Shown piece after piece: positions 1 through 8,500 of a DNA stretch of 18,634 bases. The stretch is from Treponema sp. UBA7570 (GTDB lineage Bacteria > Spirochaetota > Spirochaetia > Treponematales > Treponemataceae): contig DLLE01000063.1 of the NCBI GenBank assembly GCA_002477955.1, positions 86,495 to 105,128 on the forward strand, in the 5' to 3' direction. The notes under the pieces were generated by a model. That model ran no database searches and was not told the origin of the DNA. It was given only the letters and a program-made list of their open reading frames with translations. The position numbers were made by a program, and so were the translations under genes. Each line of letters starts with the position of its first letter. Position 1 is the first letter of the stretch.

Positions 1-87
1 GCCGCTAGGCAAAAAAGCGAATGGATTGAAAATTTAACCGACAGGGTAAACCACTATTTTACGCTTGGTTTTAGATATACGTATTAG
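1..87 (+). CDS. 3' end of a probable outer-membrane beta-barrel protein (partial)
   Basis: Reading frame 1 is open from the window edge to TAG at 85-87 and gives 28 residues ending HYFTLGFRYTY. Alternating hydrophobic and polar residues and a terminal aromatic residue are the usual look of the last strand (beta-signal) recognised by the BAM machinery. The body of the gene lies outside the window, so the family cannot be named. No start can be seen. The gene runs towards thiI, with a GC-rich hairpin cluster between the two stops. The frame is too short to exclude a chance open stretch, although codon use and the ending argue for a real gene. Confidence 0.5.
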   Translation, partial: AARQKSEWIENLTDRVNHYFTLGFRYTY

Positions 88-90
88 AGC

Positions 91-165
91 CGGGGCGTTG
101 CGGGGTGTCCCCGCAGAGAGGGGAGCGGCTTACGAAGTTTGCCGCGAGGGGAGAGGCTTCTCCCC
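91..165. repeat. GC-rich cluster of three small hairpins between convergent genes
   Basis: Three inverted repeats follow each other in a stretch far richer in GC than its surroundings. They are GCGGGG-TGT-CCCCGC (100-114), GCGGC with GCCGC (125-145 region) and GGGGAGA-GGCT-TCTCCCC (148-165). None is followed by a good T-run on either strand, so they are not typical intrinsic terminators, although they could still end transcription of the two convergent genes. The base composition and stacked palindromes suggest a member of an intergenic repeat family. Only a genome-wide comparison could show that. Confidence 0.45.
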
Positions 166-200
166 TTATAAACCTTAAAAAGTTAGACTTTCGAGAAAAT

Positions 201-1445
201 TTATTTTTCCCTTGGAATCAAGACCGCATGGTCTTTTGAAAGTTTTTCTGTGTTTTCTTTTGTTCCCCAGTTTTGAGCAACAAATCCTGCGGCTTCAAAT
301 CTCATAAGCTCCCTGTTGTTGAACGCTTCTTCGATAAGAGAGTCGGCCTCGAGGCTGTTAAAAATTTTCCGGGCTTCGTCAAGCGGAGCGCGCAGAACTG
401 GATGTTTTGGACTAAAAAGCACGCAGCAGTCTTCGTAAGGCAGAATTGAAGTTTCGTAAGTGCCGATTTCTCTTGCTGTCGCAATGATTTCTTCTTTGTC
501 CAGACCAACGAGTGGTCTTAAAAGCGGAATTCCGCAGGCAGATTCAGTTACAGCCATATTTTCGACCGTCTGGCTTGCAACTTGGCCGAGGCTTTCGCCG
601 GTTATAAGGCAGTCAGCGCCGATTCTTTTTGCGAGCATAGTCGCAACTTTCATCATGCACATGCGGAGCATAAGAGTTGTATAATTTTCCGGAGATTTTT
701 TCTTAATCTGCATTTGAACCTTTGTAAAAGGAATTGTGTTCAAGTGCAGCCTTATTCCATAGCTGCTTACAATTTCCGCAAGTTTTTCGACTTTTTTCTG
801 GGCTTCCTCGGAAGTGTAAGGATATGAGTGAAAATAAACGCATTCAACCGTCATTCCGCGGCGAATCATCCTGTAACCGGCAACCGGACTGTCAAGACCG
901 CCGCTCAAAAGTAAAAGCCCTTTGCCTGAACAGCCGACAGGAAGTCCGCGGCAGCCTTTTTTTGAATCCGAGTAAACGTAAACTTTGTCGCGCACTTCCA
1001 CAGTAAAAACAACGTCCGGCGAATGAACGTCTACGTCGAGAATTTTCTGTTCGTAGACTAGATTTCCGGCTTCGCGCATAATTCCGTAGCTGTCAAGTTC
1101 AAAGCTTTTGTCGCTTCGTTTTGCCTCGATTTTAAATGTTTTAGCACCGCGTTTTTTTTCTGATTCTGCAAGTTCCAGAACTTTTTTTTGAATTGATTCA
1201 ATGTTTTTGCCGCAGACTTCGGCCTTTGCCCAGCCTGTAATTCCTGTCAAATGGTCAAGCGCAAATTCAACGGCAGGACAGGCGCTTTCATCACATTCAA
1301 TATAAAGCCTGCCAAAATTCAAGTGAACTTTTGCTTCGACCGACAGAAGATAAGATTTAGCGTTTTGAACCAAAAGCTTTTCAAATGATTTTAAATTGGA
1401 GCCCTTCAAAGTAAGCTCGCCAAGTTTTCCCAAATATGTAACCAT
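201..1445 (-). CDS. thiI: tRNA 4-thiouridine synthase ThiI, short form without rhodanese domain
   Basis: ThiI adenylates U8 of tRNA and transfers sulfur from a persulfide to make 4-thiouridine, a near-UV sensor base; in some bacteria it also feeds thiazole synthesis. The 414 residues show an N-terminal ferredoxin-like part with the GELTLKGSN signature (9-17), a THUMP region (about 58-160) and a PP-loop ATPase with SGGLDSP at 181-187. The family block YEDCCVLFSPKHP (337-349) carries Cys340-Cys341. There is no C-terminal rhodanese domain, as in Bacillus-type ThiI, so the sulfur must come from a partner such as a cysteine desulfurase. I chose ATG at 1445 because family members begin only a few residues before the GE signature. 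An in-frame ATG at 1481 would add 12 residues and has a weak GGAA upstream. The gene is transcribed divergently from the next one and converges on the gene ending at 87. Confidence 0.93.
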   Translation of the reverse strand: MVTYLGKLGELTLKGSNLKSFEKLLVQNAKSYLLSVEAKVHLNFGRLYIECDESACPAVEFALDHLTGITGWAKAEVCGKNIESIQKKVLELAESEKKRGAKTFKIEAKRSDKSFELDSYGIMREAGNLVYEQKILDVDVHSPDVVFTVEVRDKVYVYSDSKKGCRGLPVGCSGKGLLLLSGGLDSPVAGYRMIRRGMTVECVYFHSYPYTSEEAQKKVEKLAEIVSSYGIRLHLNTIPFTKVQMQIKKKSPENYTTLMLRMCMMKVATMLAKRIGADCLITGESLGQVASQTVENMAVTESACGIPLLRPLVGLDKEEIIATAREIGTYETSILPYEDCCVLFSPKHPVLRAPLDEARKIFNSLEADSLIEEAFNNRELMRFEAAGFVAQNWGTKENTEKLSKDHAVLIPREK

Positions 1446-1451
1446 AAAACC

Positions 1452-1457
1452 AATATA
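1452..1457 (-). promoter_or_regulatory. Extended -10 element (TGTTATATT) just upstream of thiI
   Basis: On the - strand TATATT is preceded by TG plus one base, an extended -10 pattern. Only six bases separate it from the ATG at 1445, so transcription would begin at or next to the start codon. No convincing -35 is seen 16-18 bases upstream. If the longer thiI start at 1481 were used, this element would lie inside the coding region. Confidence 0.4.
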
Positions 1458-1667
1458 ACAGAAAAAAAAATCTTGTTCCATTAAAATTGTTCCGGTAAGG
1501 TTTTGAAGTTTTTTTTTTCAATTTTTATATCCGATTTTCAAACTTTGTGAAATCTTTTTTTTGCGATGTATTTTTTTGAATTTTGTGCTATTCTTCCGCA
1601 GTTACTTTTTTGATGTTTGGAAAACTTACGTGGCTCGCCGCTAACGCGGAGTTTTATAGGAGACATA

Positions 1668-2054
1668 ATGAATTTAGAAGAACGCGCTCAAAAAGCGGCC
1701 GAATTAAAGGCGACTGGACAATGCAACTGTACTCAGTCGGTGCTGAAAGTTTTTGAAGACAGGCTTCCGCTTTCTTCTGACGATTTGATGAAAAGCGGTG
1801 CTGGTTTTGCCGCCGGAATGGGCTGTATGGAAGCCACATGCGGCGCCTTAATCGGAGCCGTAATGGTTGCAGGGTTTTTGACCGGAGGAAAAGGAACTTC
1901 AGTTGCCGCAAAAAAAATACTTTCTGACTTTAAGGAAAAATGCGGCGCAACTCTCTGCCGAGAGCTAAAAGGCCTTTCAACAGGAAAAATTCTTTGCGAA
2001 TGTCCTGACTGCTGCAAAAACGCGGTTCTCTCGCTTAAAGAGCTTGTTGATTAA
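1668..2054 (+). CDS. C_GCAxxG_C_C family cysteine-rich protein
   Basis: The 128-residue product belongs to the family named after its pattern of conserved cysteines. Visible are CNCTQSV (19-25), GMGCMEATCGALIGA (51-64 region, Cys53 and Cys58), CGATLCRELKG (92-102) and CPDCC (112-116). The biochemical role of the family is not known. The spaced cysteines suggest metal or redox-cofactor binding, and it is often annotated next to redox or transport genes. No signal peptide is seen, so it is probably cytoplasmic, although the central segment ALIGAVMVAGFL is hydrophobic. The start at 1668 follows a good Shine-Dalgarno TAGGAGA. A possible extended -10, TGCTATTCT, lies at 1586-1594 without a clear -35. 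A strong terminator closes the gene, so it is probably monocistronic. An in-frame upstream start at 1617 lacks a ribosome site and would add unconserved residues. Confidence 0.88.
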   Translation: MNLEERAQKAAELKATGQCNCTQSVLKVFEDRLPLSSDDLMKSGAGFAAGMGCMEATCGALIGAVMVAGFLTGGKGTSVAAKKILSDFKEKCGATLCRELKGLSTGKILCECPDCCKNAVLSLKELVD

Positions 2055-2081
2055 AAAAAAATGAATTACAAAAATGTGGGC

Positions 2082-2120
2082 AAGGCATCAGTTTGAAAAG
2101 AGTATCTGATGCCTTTTTTT
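2082..2120 (+). terminator. Intrinsic terminator of the C_GCAxxG_C_C gene
   Basis: A perfect 10-bp stem (AAGGCATCAG at 2082-2091 with CTGATGCCTT at 2106-2115) encloses a 14-base loop. A run of seven T begins inside the stem at 2114. It lies 27 bases after the stop codon and separates this gene from the acyl-CoA synthetase. Confidence 0.9.
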
Positions 2121-2144
2121 GTTTGGCTTGCCAAAACATTTTGC

Positions 2145-2177
2145 TTGTCAAAATGACATATTTTGTGATAATGTCAT
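2145..2177 (+). promoter_or_regulatory. Promoter with overlapping palindrome upstream of the acyl-CoA synthetase
   Basis: TTGTCA (2145-2150), 16 bases, then GATAAT (2167-2172) with TG one base upstream of it gives a good -35/extended -10 promoter. A perfect 7-bp inverted repeat, ATGACAT (2153-2159) and ATGTCAT (2171-2177), spans the -10. Together with TGTCA at 2146-2150, three TGTCA/TGACA half-sites cover the promoter, which is where a repressor operator would sit. The predicted transcript start (about 2179) lies roughly five bases before the ATG. Confidence 0.6.
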
Positions 2178-2183
2178 ATTGTT

Positions 2184-4163
2184 ATGATTGAGAAAATTTT
2201 TCCTGATACTACATTTGACAAAACGCTCGGAAAAAACCTTCCGATTCTTCTTAGAGAAAAAACTAAAAAAAATCCGAACTTGACTTTGCAGGCTGTAAAG
2301 AACAAGAGCGGAGTTTTTGTCCGCTACAGTTATTCCCAGGTTTACCAGCATGTTCTGGAAATGGCCCACAGCCTCAAGAAACTCGGCATTAAACGCGGCG
2401 AGCATGTTGGACTTATGAGCGACAACCGCCGCGAATGGCTTATTGCCGACTATGCGCTTTTAACTCTCGGCGCGATCGACGTTCCTCGTGGCTGCGATTC
2501 AATGGGAGTTGAAATTCGCTTTATCTTGAATTTTACCGAATGCAAAGTAAGTTTTTTTGAAAACGGCAGACAGCTTGAAAAAGTTCTAGAAAAAGTCGAG
2601 GAAGTTCCTCTTTTAAAGACAGCGGTTCTTTTTGATTATCCGGATGAAAAGCTAATCGAAAAGGCAAAGTCTCTCGGAATTGAAGTTGTAAACTATCACT
2701 TTTTGGAAAGTTCTGGTGTAGAGATTACAAAAGAGGAATGGAAAGAGCTCGAAGACTCAATGGAAACTATTTCTCCAGATGATACGGCAACTATTATTTT
2801 TACTTCCGGCACTACAGGCATTCCAAAAGGAGTTCAGCTTACTCACGACAATTTTATTGCACAGTGCGAGGTTGCGCATCATTGTCTTGGACTTATGCAG
2901 AGAGGGGACATGTGGCTTACAGTTCTTCCAATATGGCATAGTTTTGAGCGCGCATTCTGCTATATGGTTGTTGCAATGGAAGGCGGATTTGCCTATTCAA
3001 AGCCGATTGTTTCCGTAATGCTCAGCGATATGGCGCTTATTCAGCCTCAATGGATGAATGCCGTTCCTCGCCTTTGGGAGTCTGTCGCACAGGGACTTTT
3101 CCGCGAAATCAAAAAACAGAGCGGAATCCGTCAGTGGGAATTCAACGCGGCAGTATTTATCGGCAGACAGTTTTACAAGGCAAAAGAACTGGTTTTTGGC
3201 TTAAAATGCCGCTATCACTGGTATCCGCGCTTTTTAGACACCTTGCTCGGAATCCTTCCGTATGTTATTTTATGGATTCCTCGTTTTGCAGCCGAAAAAC
3301 TTGTTTTTAAAAAATTGCGTGCAAAATTTGGCGGAAAAATGCGGGCCGCAATTTCTGGCGGAGGCGCGCTTCAGCCTTCTACCGAAAGTTTTTTCCATGC
3401 GATCGGATTTAGGCTTATGGAAGGCTACGGCATGACAGAAACATCTCCGGTTCTTTCGGTTTGCAATTCAAAAAAGCCGCGCTCAAACAATGTCGGCCAA
3501 ATTTTTCCGAGCAACGAAGTAAAAATTGTAAAAGAAAAAAACGGACAGCCAGTTGATTCAAAAGCTCTCAAACCGGGCAAACGCGGTCTTGTAATGGTAA
3601 AAGGCCGTCAGGTAATGAAAGGATACTACAAGCGTCCAGATTTGACGGAAAAAATCATAGATAAAGACGGCTGGCTCAACACCGGCGACCTCGGCATGAT
3701 AAGCTGCGACAAGGAACTAAAAATTGTCGGCCGGGCAAAAGACACAATTGTTCTTCTTGGCGGCGAGAACATCGAGCCAGTTGTAATTGAAAATGCAGTA
3801 AACGCTTCGCCTCTTGTTGAACGCTGCGTTGTCCTCGGGCAGGATCAAAAATACATTGCCGCGCTTATTTGTCCAGACCAGGCAAATGTCATCGCTTATG
3901 CAGAAGAAAATTCAATTTTTTACGACAATTACGAAAATCTTCTCGAAACAAACGAAATTCAAAACGTTTTCCGTACAGAAATCGACATGCGCGTAAATGC
4001 AAAAACTGGTTTCCGTACCTGCGAACGCATTTTTAAGTTTGGACTTTTGCACCAGAGTTTCCAGCTCGGAAAAGAAATCAACGCAAAGCACGAACTTATG
4101 CGCCACTCAATTTCCGAAATCTACAAAAAAGAAATCAAAAAATTGTTTTCAGAAAAAAAATAG
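2184..4163 (+). CDS. Long-chain fatty acid-CoA ligase (AMP-forming)
   Basis: This is an ANL-superfamily enzyme that activates a fatty acid with ATP to an acyl-adenylate and then makes acyl-CoA for phospholipid synthesis or use of host fatty acids. Core motifs are in order: the P-loop FTSGTTGIPKGV (206-217), GYGMTET (414-420), GWLNTGDLG (496-504) and GRAKDTIVLLGGENIEP (from 516). A family-typical insertion around 345-385 contains a hydrophobic stretch (LDTLLGILPYVILWIP) that could touch the membrane. The C-terminal subdomain ends in a basic helix with no textbook PKTxSGK motif, as in other long-chain ligases of this kind. The length of 659 residues is normal for the group. The start is ATG at 2184 with no Shine-Dalgarno and a promoter almost adjacent. 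The gene stands alone between a terminator and a repeat-like element. Substrate chain length is not shown by the sequence. Confidence 0.9.
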   Translation: MIEKIFPDTTFDKTLGKNLPILLREKTKKNPNLTLQAVKNKSGVFVRYSYSQVYQHVLEMAHSLKKLGIKRGEHVGLMSDNRREWLIADYALLTLGAIDVPRGCDSMGVEIRFILNFTECKVSFFENGRQLEKVLEKVEEVPLLKTAVLFDYPDEKLIEKAKSLGIEVVNYHFLESSGVEITKEEWKELEDSMETISPDDTATIIFTSGTTGIPKGVQLTHDNFIAQCEVAHHCLGLMQRGDMWLTVLPIWHSFERAFCYMVVAMEGGFAYSKPIVSVMLSDMALIQPQWMNAVPRLWESVAQGLFREIKKQSGIRQWEFNAAVFIGRQFYKAKELVFGLKCRYHWYPRFLDTLLGILPYVILWIPRFAAEKLVFKKLRAKFGGKMRAAISGGGALQPSTESFFHAIGFRLMEGYGMTETSPVLSVCNSKKPRSNNVGQIFPSNEVKIVKEKNGQPVDSKALKPGKRGLVMVKGRQVMKGYYKRPDLTEKIIDKDGWLNTGDLGMISCDKELKIVGRAKDTIVLLGGENIEPVVIENAVNASPLVERCVVLGQDQKYIAALICPDQANVIAYAEENSIFYDNYENLLETNEIQNVFRTEIDMRVNAKTGFRTCERIFKFGLLHQSFQLGKEINAKHELMRHSISEIYKKEIKKLFSEKK

Positions 4164-4184
4164 ACAAGCGGATTTTAATTCATG

Positions 4185-4302
4185 GCGTTTCCCTTGCAAA
4201 GCTAAAGTTTTGCAAGGGACAGGCTATCCGCACTTCGCTAGCCGCTCATCCTCCGCGCCCGCTTGCGGTGGACTGCTCCGCAGGTGCTCCTATCCTTAAC
4301 GC
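4185..4302. repeat. Palindromic intergenic element bounded by GCGTT/AACGC
   Basis: The 239 bases between the ligase and the next gene hold no gene. Most of the gap is a GC-richer block that begins GCGTT (4185-4189) and ends AACGC (4298-4302), an inverted pair. Inside it lies a perfect 10-bp stem, CCCTTGCAAA (4191-4200) with TTTGCAAGGG (4209-4218). Next come short runs of inverted GCGG/CCGC-type sequence. No T-run follows the stem, so it is not a standard terminator. Inverted ends plus an internal hairpin are typical of REP- or MITE-like intergenic repeats. Whether copies exist elsewhere cannot be told from here. Confidence 0.5.
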
Positions 4303-4389
4303 AGAAAAATCAGGCAAAATTTATACAAACCGTTCTGGCAAAAAATCTTCCGGCATTAGCTTCTTATAGAAAAATTCTTTTTTTTTATT

Positions 4390-4395
4390 TATAAT
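4390..4395 (+). promoter_or_regulatory. Perfect -10 TATAAT directly before the GTG start at 4403
   Basis: TATAAT ends seven bases before the GTG codon and lies in a T-rich stretch. No clear -35 is found at the usual distance and no Shine-Dalgarno sits between the hexamer and the start. Transcription from here would begin at or within a base or two of the start codon. Confidence 0.45.
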
Positions 4396-4402
4396 TTTTT
4401 CT

Positions 4403-5458
4403 GTGAAGAAAGGTATTTTTCTTTTGTTTTTTTTTGCCGTTGTTTTTTCTTCTTTTGGACGCGACTATTCTCATTTTTCAGAATATTCTTCAGAAGTTCC
4501 TCCCCTGCTTGAAGGCGTTTGGCAGGGCAGCGACAGGCTTTTGCTTTTTTCTGGAAAAAATTCTTCTTTTGCCTGCGTTCTTCGTGTCTTTTACCAGTGG
4601 TATGACGACCGAGCCGCAGAAAACGGACAGTTTGCCCAAATTTCAAGCCGCGACAGAAACAATACGAGCGCAATTCATCCGGAAAACATCTCAATTGGCT
4701 TTAAGACGATTTTTGAAAATCCTTCAAAAACCGCGGCTGCATTCGAGCTAAGAATAAAATATCCTGCGCTAAAAGATTATGTTTATATTCCTCTTGCTGT
4801 CGTTGACGGAAAAATCTTTCTTAACTTTTTTATACGCGAGGCCTTTTTTGAAAATCCTGTTCTTGATGTCGAAACTTTTAATCAGGAAAATCCTCCGTCT
4901 AAAAATAATCTTTCAGTTTTGGAAACGGAAGTTTTTTTCTTAAAAGATTTTTCAGCTGCTTCTGGAATTACTATCTCGCCTCCTGTTATAAAAAATGAGC
5001 TTTTAAGCTATGTCGTGGACGGCAAGAACTTTTATCCTGTCCGTTACTGGCTTTCTCAAATGGAAGAATCCGAAGACCGTGCCGAGCTTTTTGATGGAGA
5101 AAAAACATTCAGCCTTCCAAAATTTATTCAAGCTGCCGGAAATCTTTATGTCTGCGCAACGGGGCGAAGTTCAAAAATCCGAAATGTAAAAAAAATTGAA
5201 GATTTTCCGGTTAATTTTATTACCGATAGCGACAAGAAAATTTACGCTTATGGAAAAGAATATCTTGTCTATGTTCCAGGAACTGGAAATTATGAGCAGA
5301 TTTTAAATATTGCCGAAAAAAACAATCAGCGCCGTCATCCGCCTTCAGCTCCGCCTTTTCCTGTCAAAGAGCCTGAATTTCGCTGGAAAGAAATTTCAGA
5401 CATTGAAGTTTATGATGCTCGTACTTGGTCAAAACGGAACCTTGATATTCATAAATAA
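4403..5458 (+). CDS. Exported protein of unknown function
   Basis: I do not recognise this 351-residue protein. It starts with GTG at 4403 and has a clear Sec signal peptide: basic MKK, a hydrophobic core GIFLLFFFAVVF, and a likely cleavage after SSFG (residue 19). There is no lipobox cysteine, so it should be a soluble periplasmic or surface protein. The mature part begins with an EGVWQGSDRLLLF stretch (37-49). That is followed by strand-like alternating segments and an acidic, aromatic-rich body, which suggests a mostly beta fold of the calycin/lipocalin kind, though this is a weak impression only. The C-terminus is polar and has no anchor. It ends 66 bases before ileS, which has its own promoter, so the two are probably separate units. 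Codon use and base composition match the neighbours. Confidence 0.75.
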   Translation: MKKGIFLLFFFAVVFSSFGRDYSHFSEYSSEVPPLLEGVWQGSDRLLLFSGKNSSFACVLRVFYQWYDDRAAENGQFAQISSRDRNNTSAIHPENISIGFKTIFENPSKTAAAFELRIKYPALKDYVYIPLAVVDGKIFLNFFIREAFFENPVLDVETFNQENPPSKNNLSVLETEVFFLKDFSAASGITISPPVIKNELLSYVVDGKNFYPVRYWLSQMEESEDRAELFDGEKTFSLPKFIQAAGNLYVCATGRSSKIRNVKKIEDFPVNFITDSDKKIYAYGKEYLVYVPGTGNYEQILNIAEKNNQRRHPPSAPPFPVKEPEFRWKEISDIEVYDARTWSKRNLDIHK

Positions 5459-5487
5459 TTGTATAAAATGCCAAAAATCATTATACT
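5459..5487 (+). promoter_or_regulatory. Promoter of the ileS gene cluster
   Basis: TTGTAT (5459-5464), a 17-base spacer and TATACT (5482-5487) form a good sigma-70-type promoter starting right after the preceding stop codon. The predicted start near 5494 leaves a leader of only about 30 bases. This is enough for the Shine-Dalgarno GAGGG at 5511-5515 but not for a T-box riboswitch. Confidence 0.65.
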
Positions 5488-5524
5488 CGATAAATAAACT
5501 ACAACAAAAAGAGGGCAGACGACT

Positions 5525-8500
5525 GTGTATACTCCAGTAAATCCAAAGCCAGATTTTCCTAGACAGGAAGAAGAAGTTTTAAAATTTTGGGAAAAAAATG
5601 ATATTTTTAAAAAATCTATCCGTCAGCGCGACAAGGCAGAAGAATTTGTTTTTTTTGACGGACCTCCGTTTGCAACAGGACTGCCACATTTTGGACATTT
5701 TATTCCATCAACTATAAAAGATATAATTCCACGCTACCAGACTATGAAAGGCAAAAAGGTTGAGCGCCGTTTTGGCTGGGATTGTCATGGCCTTCCGGTA
5801 GAAAACCTTATTGAAAAAGAACTTGGAATCAACTCTAAGCACGAGATCGAAGCTTATGGAGTTGCCAATTTTAACGACAAATGCCGTGCTTCAGTTTTAA
5901 AATACACTTCAGAATGGCGAAAGACAATCACAAGAATGGGACGCTGGGTCGATTTTGACAACGACTACAAAACTATGAATCCTGATTATATGGAATCAAT
6001 TTGGTGGGTTGCAAAATCTTTGTGGGACAAAGGTCTTATCTATGAAGGAAAATATATTCTTCCGTACTGTCCTCGCTGTGCAACCGTTCTTTCTACTCAC
6101 GAACTTGCCCAGGGATATAAAGATGTAAAAGATACGGCAGTTACAGTTCGTTTTAAGATTACAAAAGCGCCTGAAGCAATTGACGACAAAGATTTGGAAA
6201 ACGGCAGAACTTATTTTATTGCATGGACAACAACTCCCTGGACTTTGCCTTCAAATCTCGGTCTTTGTATGGGACCGGAAATCGACTATGTAAAAATTCT
6301 CGACAAGGAATCTGGAGATTTCTATATCTTTGCAGAAGCTAGACTTTGTGCTTATTACAAAAATCCTGAAGATTACGAAATTATCTACAGACGCAAGGGC
6401 AAGGATTTTATCGGCGCAGAATATGAGCCGCTTTTCCCTTATTTTGCAAGTCTTTCAGATCCTTCTGAATGTGAAAGAATTTCAGGACAAAAATGTTCTG
6501 AAGGCGCTTTCAGAATGTTCAATGCGGCCTACGTTTCTACAGAAGACGGTACAGGTATTGTTCATATTGCTCCTGCTTTTGGTGAAGACGATAATTTAGT
6601 GTTTAGAGGAAGCGGAGTTCCGAACGTTGAACCGATTGATGCAGAATGTAAATTTACTTCGGAAGTTTCTGACTATAAGGGAAGATTTGTAAAAGACTGC
6701 GACAAAGATATTTGCGACCGCTTGAAGGCAGAAAAAAAACTTGTAAAAAAAGAACAGTATGAGCACTCATATCCGCATTGCTGGAGATGTTCTTCTCCTC
6801 TTATTTACCGTGGAATTGGTTCTTGGTTTGTAAAAGTTGCAGACTATCATAAGGAGCTTTTAAATTCAAACAGTCAGATTAAATGGCAGCCTGCGCACAT
6901 AAAAGATGGTCGCTTTGGAAAATGGCTCGCAGGCAGCCGTGACTGGGCTGTAAGCCGCAACCGTTACTGGGGAAATCCAATTCCAATCTGGAGATGCGAT
7001 AATCCTGACTGTGGAAACAAAATCTGTGTAGGTTCAAGACAGGAACTTAAAGAGCTTTCTGGAACATACCCTGAAGATTTGCACAAGCAGTTTGTAGATA
7101 AAATAACTTTTGAATGTCCAAAATGTAAAAAAGGCACAATGCATCGTATTCCGGAAGTTTTTGACTGCTGGTTTGAATCAGGTTCTATGCCTTATGCTGA
7201 ACAGCATTATCCGTTTGAAAACAAAGAATATTTTGAAAAGCATTTTCCTGCAGACTTTATTTCAGAAGGTCTTGACCAGACACGCGGCTGGTTCTACACA
7301 CTTACGATTCTTGCAACCCATTTGTTCGGTCGTCCGGCATTTAAGAATTGTATTGTAAACGGCCTTGTGCTTGCAGAAGACGGACGAAAAATGTCTAAAT
7401 CTCTGCGCAACTACACTGACCCTGTCGAAGCTATCAACAAATTTGGTGCTGATGCGCTCCGTCTTTTCTTAACTCATTCTTCTGTAGTTCGGGCAGACGA
7501 CCTTCGTTATTCAGACAATGGTGTTCGAGAAGTAATCAAAAACATCATAATTCCAATTTGGTCTGGATATAACTTCTTCATCAGTTATTCTAACGTAGAA
7601 AACTATAAGGCGACGGGTCATTATTTTGACGGCAAAACTCCTTCAAATCCTATGGATCGCTGGATTATTTCTGTTGCTCAGAAAATGGTAAAAGAAGTTA
7701 CCGAAGCCTTGGACGATTATGACTTAAGCGCTGCGATCGATCCAATCATCGACTTTATTGACGAAATCAATAACTGGTATATCCGCCGTTCAAGAAAGCG
7801 TTTTTCCCGCAACGAAGACCGCAGCGACATGATTGAAGCTTTTGAAACTCTTTATACTGCTTTCAGGACTTTCTGTCTTGTTGCTTCTCCTTTTATTCCG
7901 TTCCTTGCTGAAGAAATTTGGCAGAATTTAAAACTTGAAGGCGACAAAGAGTCAGTTCATCTGATGGACTATCCTGTTTATAACGAAAAATTGCGCGACA
8001 CAGCCCTTGAATTCAAGATGGCTACAGTACAGAAAGCTGTTTCTATGGGACGCTCTCTGCGCAACCAGTTCAACTTAAAGAACCGCCAGCCGCTTCTTTC
8101 GGCAGAGCTTGTTACAAGAGATCTAGAAGAACGCAAGGTTCTTGAAAGCATGGTTGATGCAATTGCCGAAGAATTGAATGTTAAAAAAGTAAATTTCCAT
8201 GAAAGGGAAGATGAACTTGTTCACTATTCTGCGAAGGCAAATTTCCGTGTGCTTGGAAAAGAACTTGGTTCAAAAATGAAGATTGCGGCAGGAATTATCG
8301 CAACACTCAAAAATGAACAGATTTCTGATATTCTTTCTGGAAAAAACATCGAAATTGACGTTGAGGGACAGAAAGTTGAACTCAATTCGGAAAAAATTAT
8401 TGTTGAGCGCACCGAAAAAGAAGATTTGAAAGTTCTTAACGATGGAACGATTACAATCGGCCTTGAAACAAAGGTTACTGATGAGCTCAAAAAAGAAGGC

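Noticed and set aside
1446..1481. Twelve-residue N-terminal extension of ThiI starting at 1481
   Set aside because: The extension (EQDFFFCYIGF) does not fit the family's N-terminus, which begins shortly before the GE signature. A weak GGAA upstream keeps it as a minor possibility.
4191..4218. Hairpin after the acyl-CoA synthetase as an intrinsic terminator
   Set aside because: The 10-bp stem is good, but it is followed by ACAGGCTATCC, not a T-run. It is better explained as part of the repeat-like element.
5459..5524. T-box or other riboswitch before ileS
   Set aside because: The predicted leader is only about 30 bases, and no T-box motif or terminator/antiterminator pair is visible.
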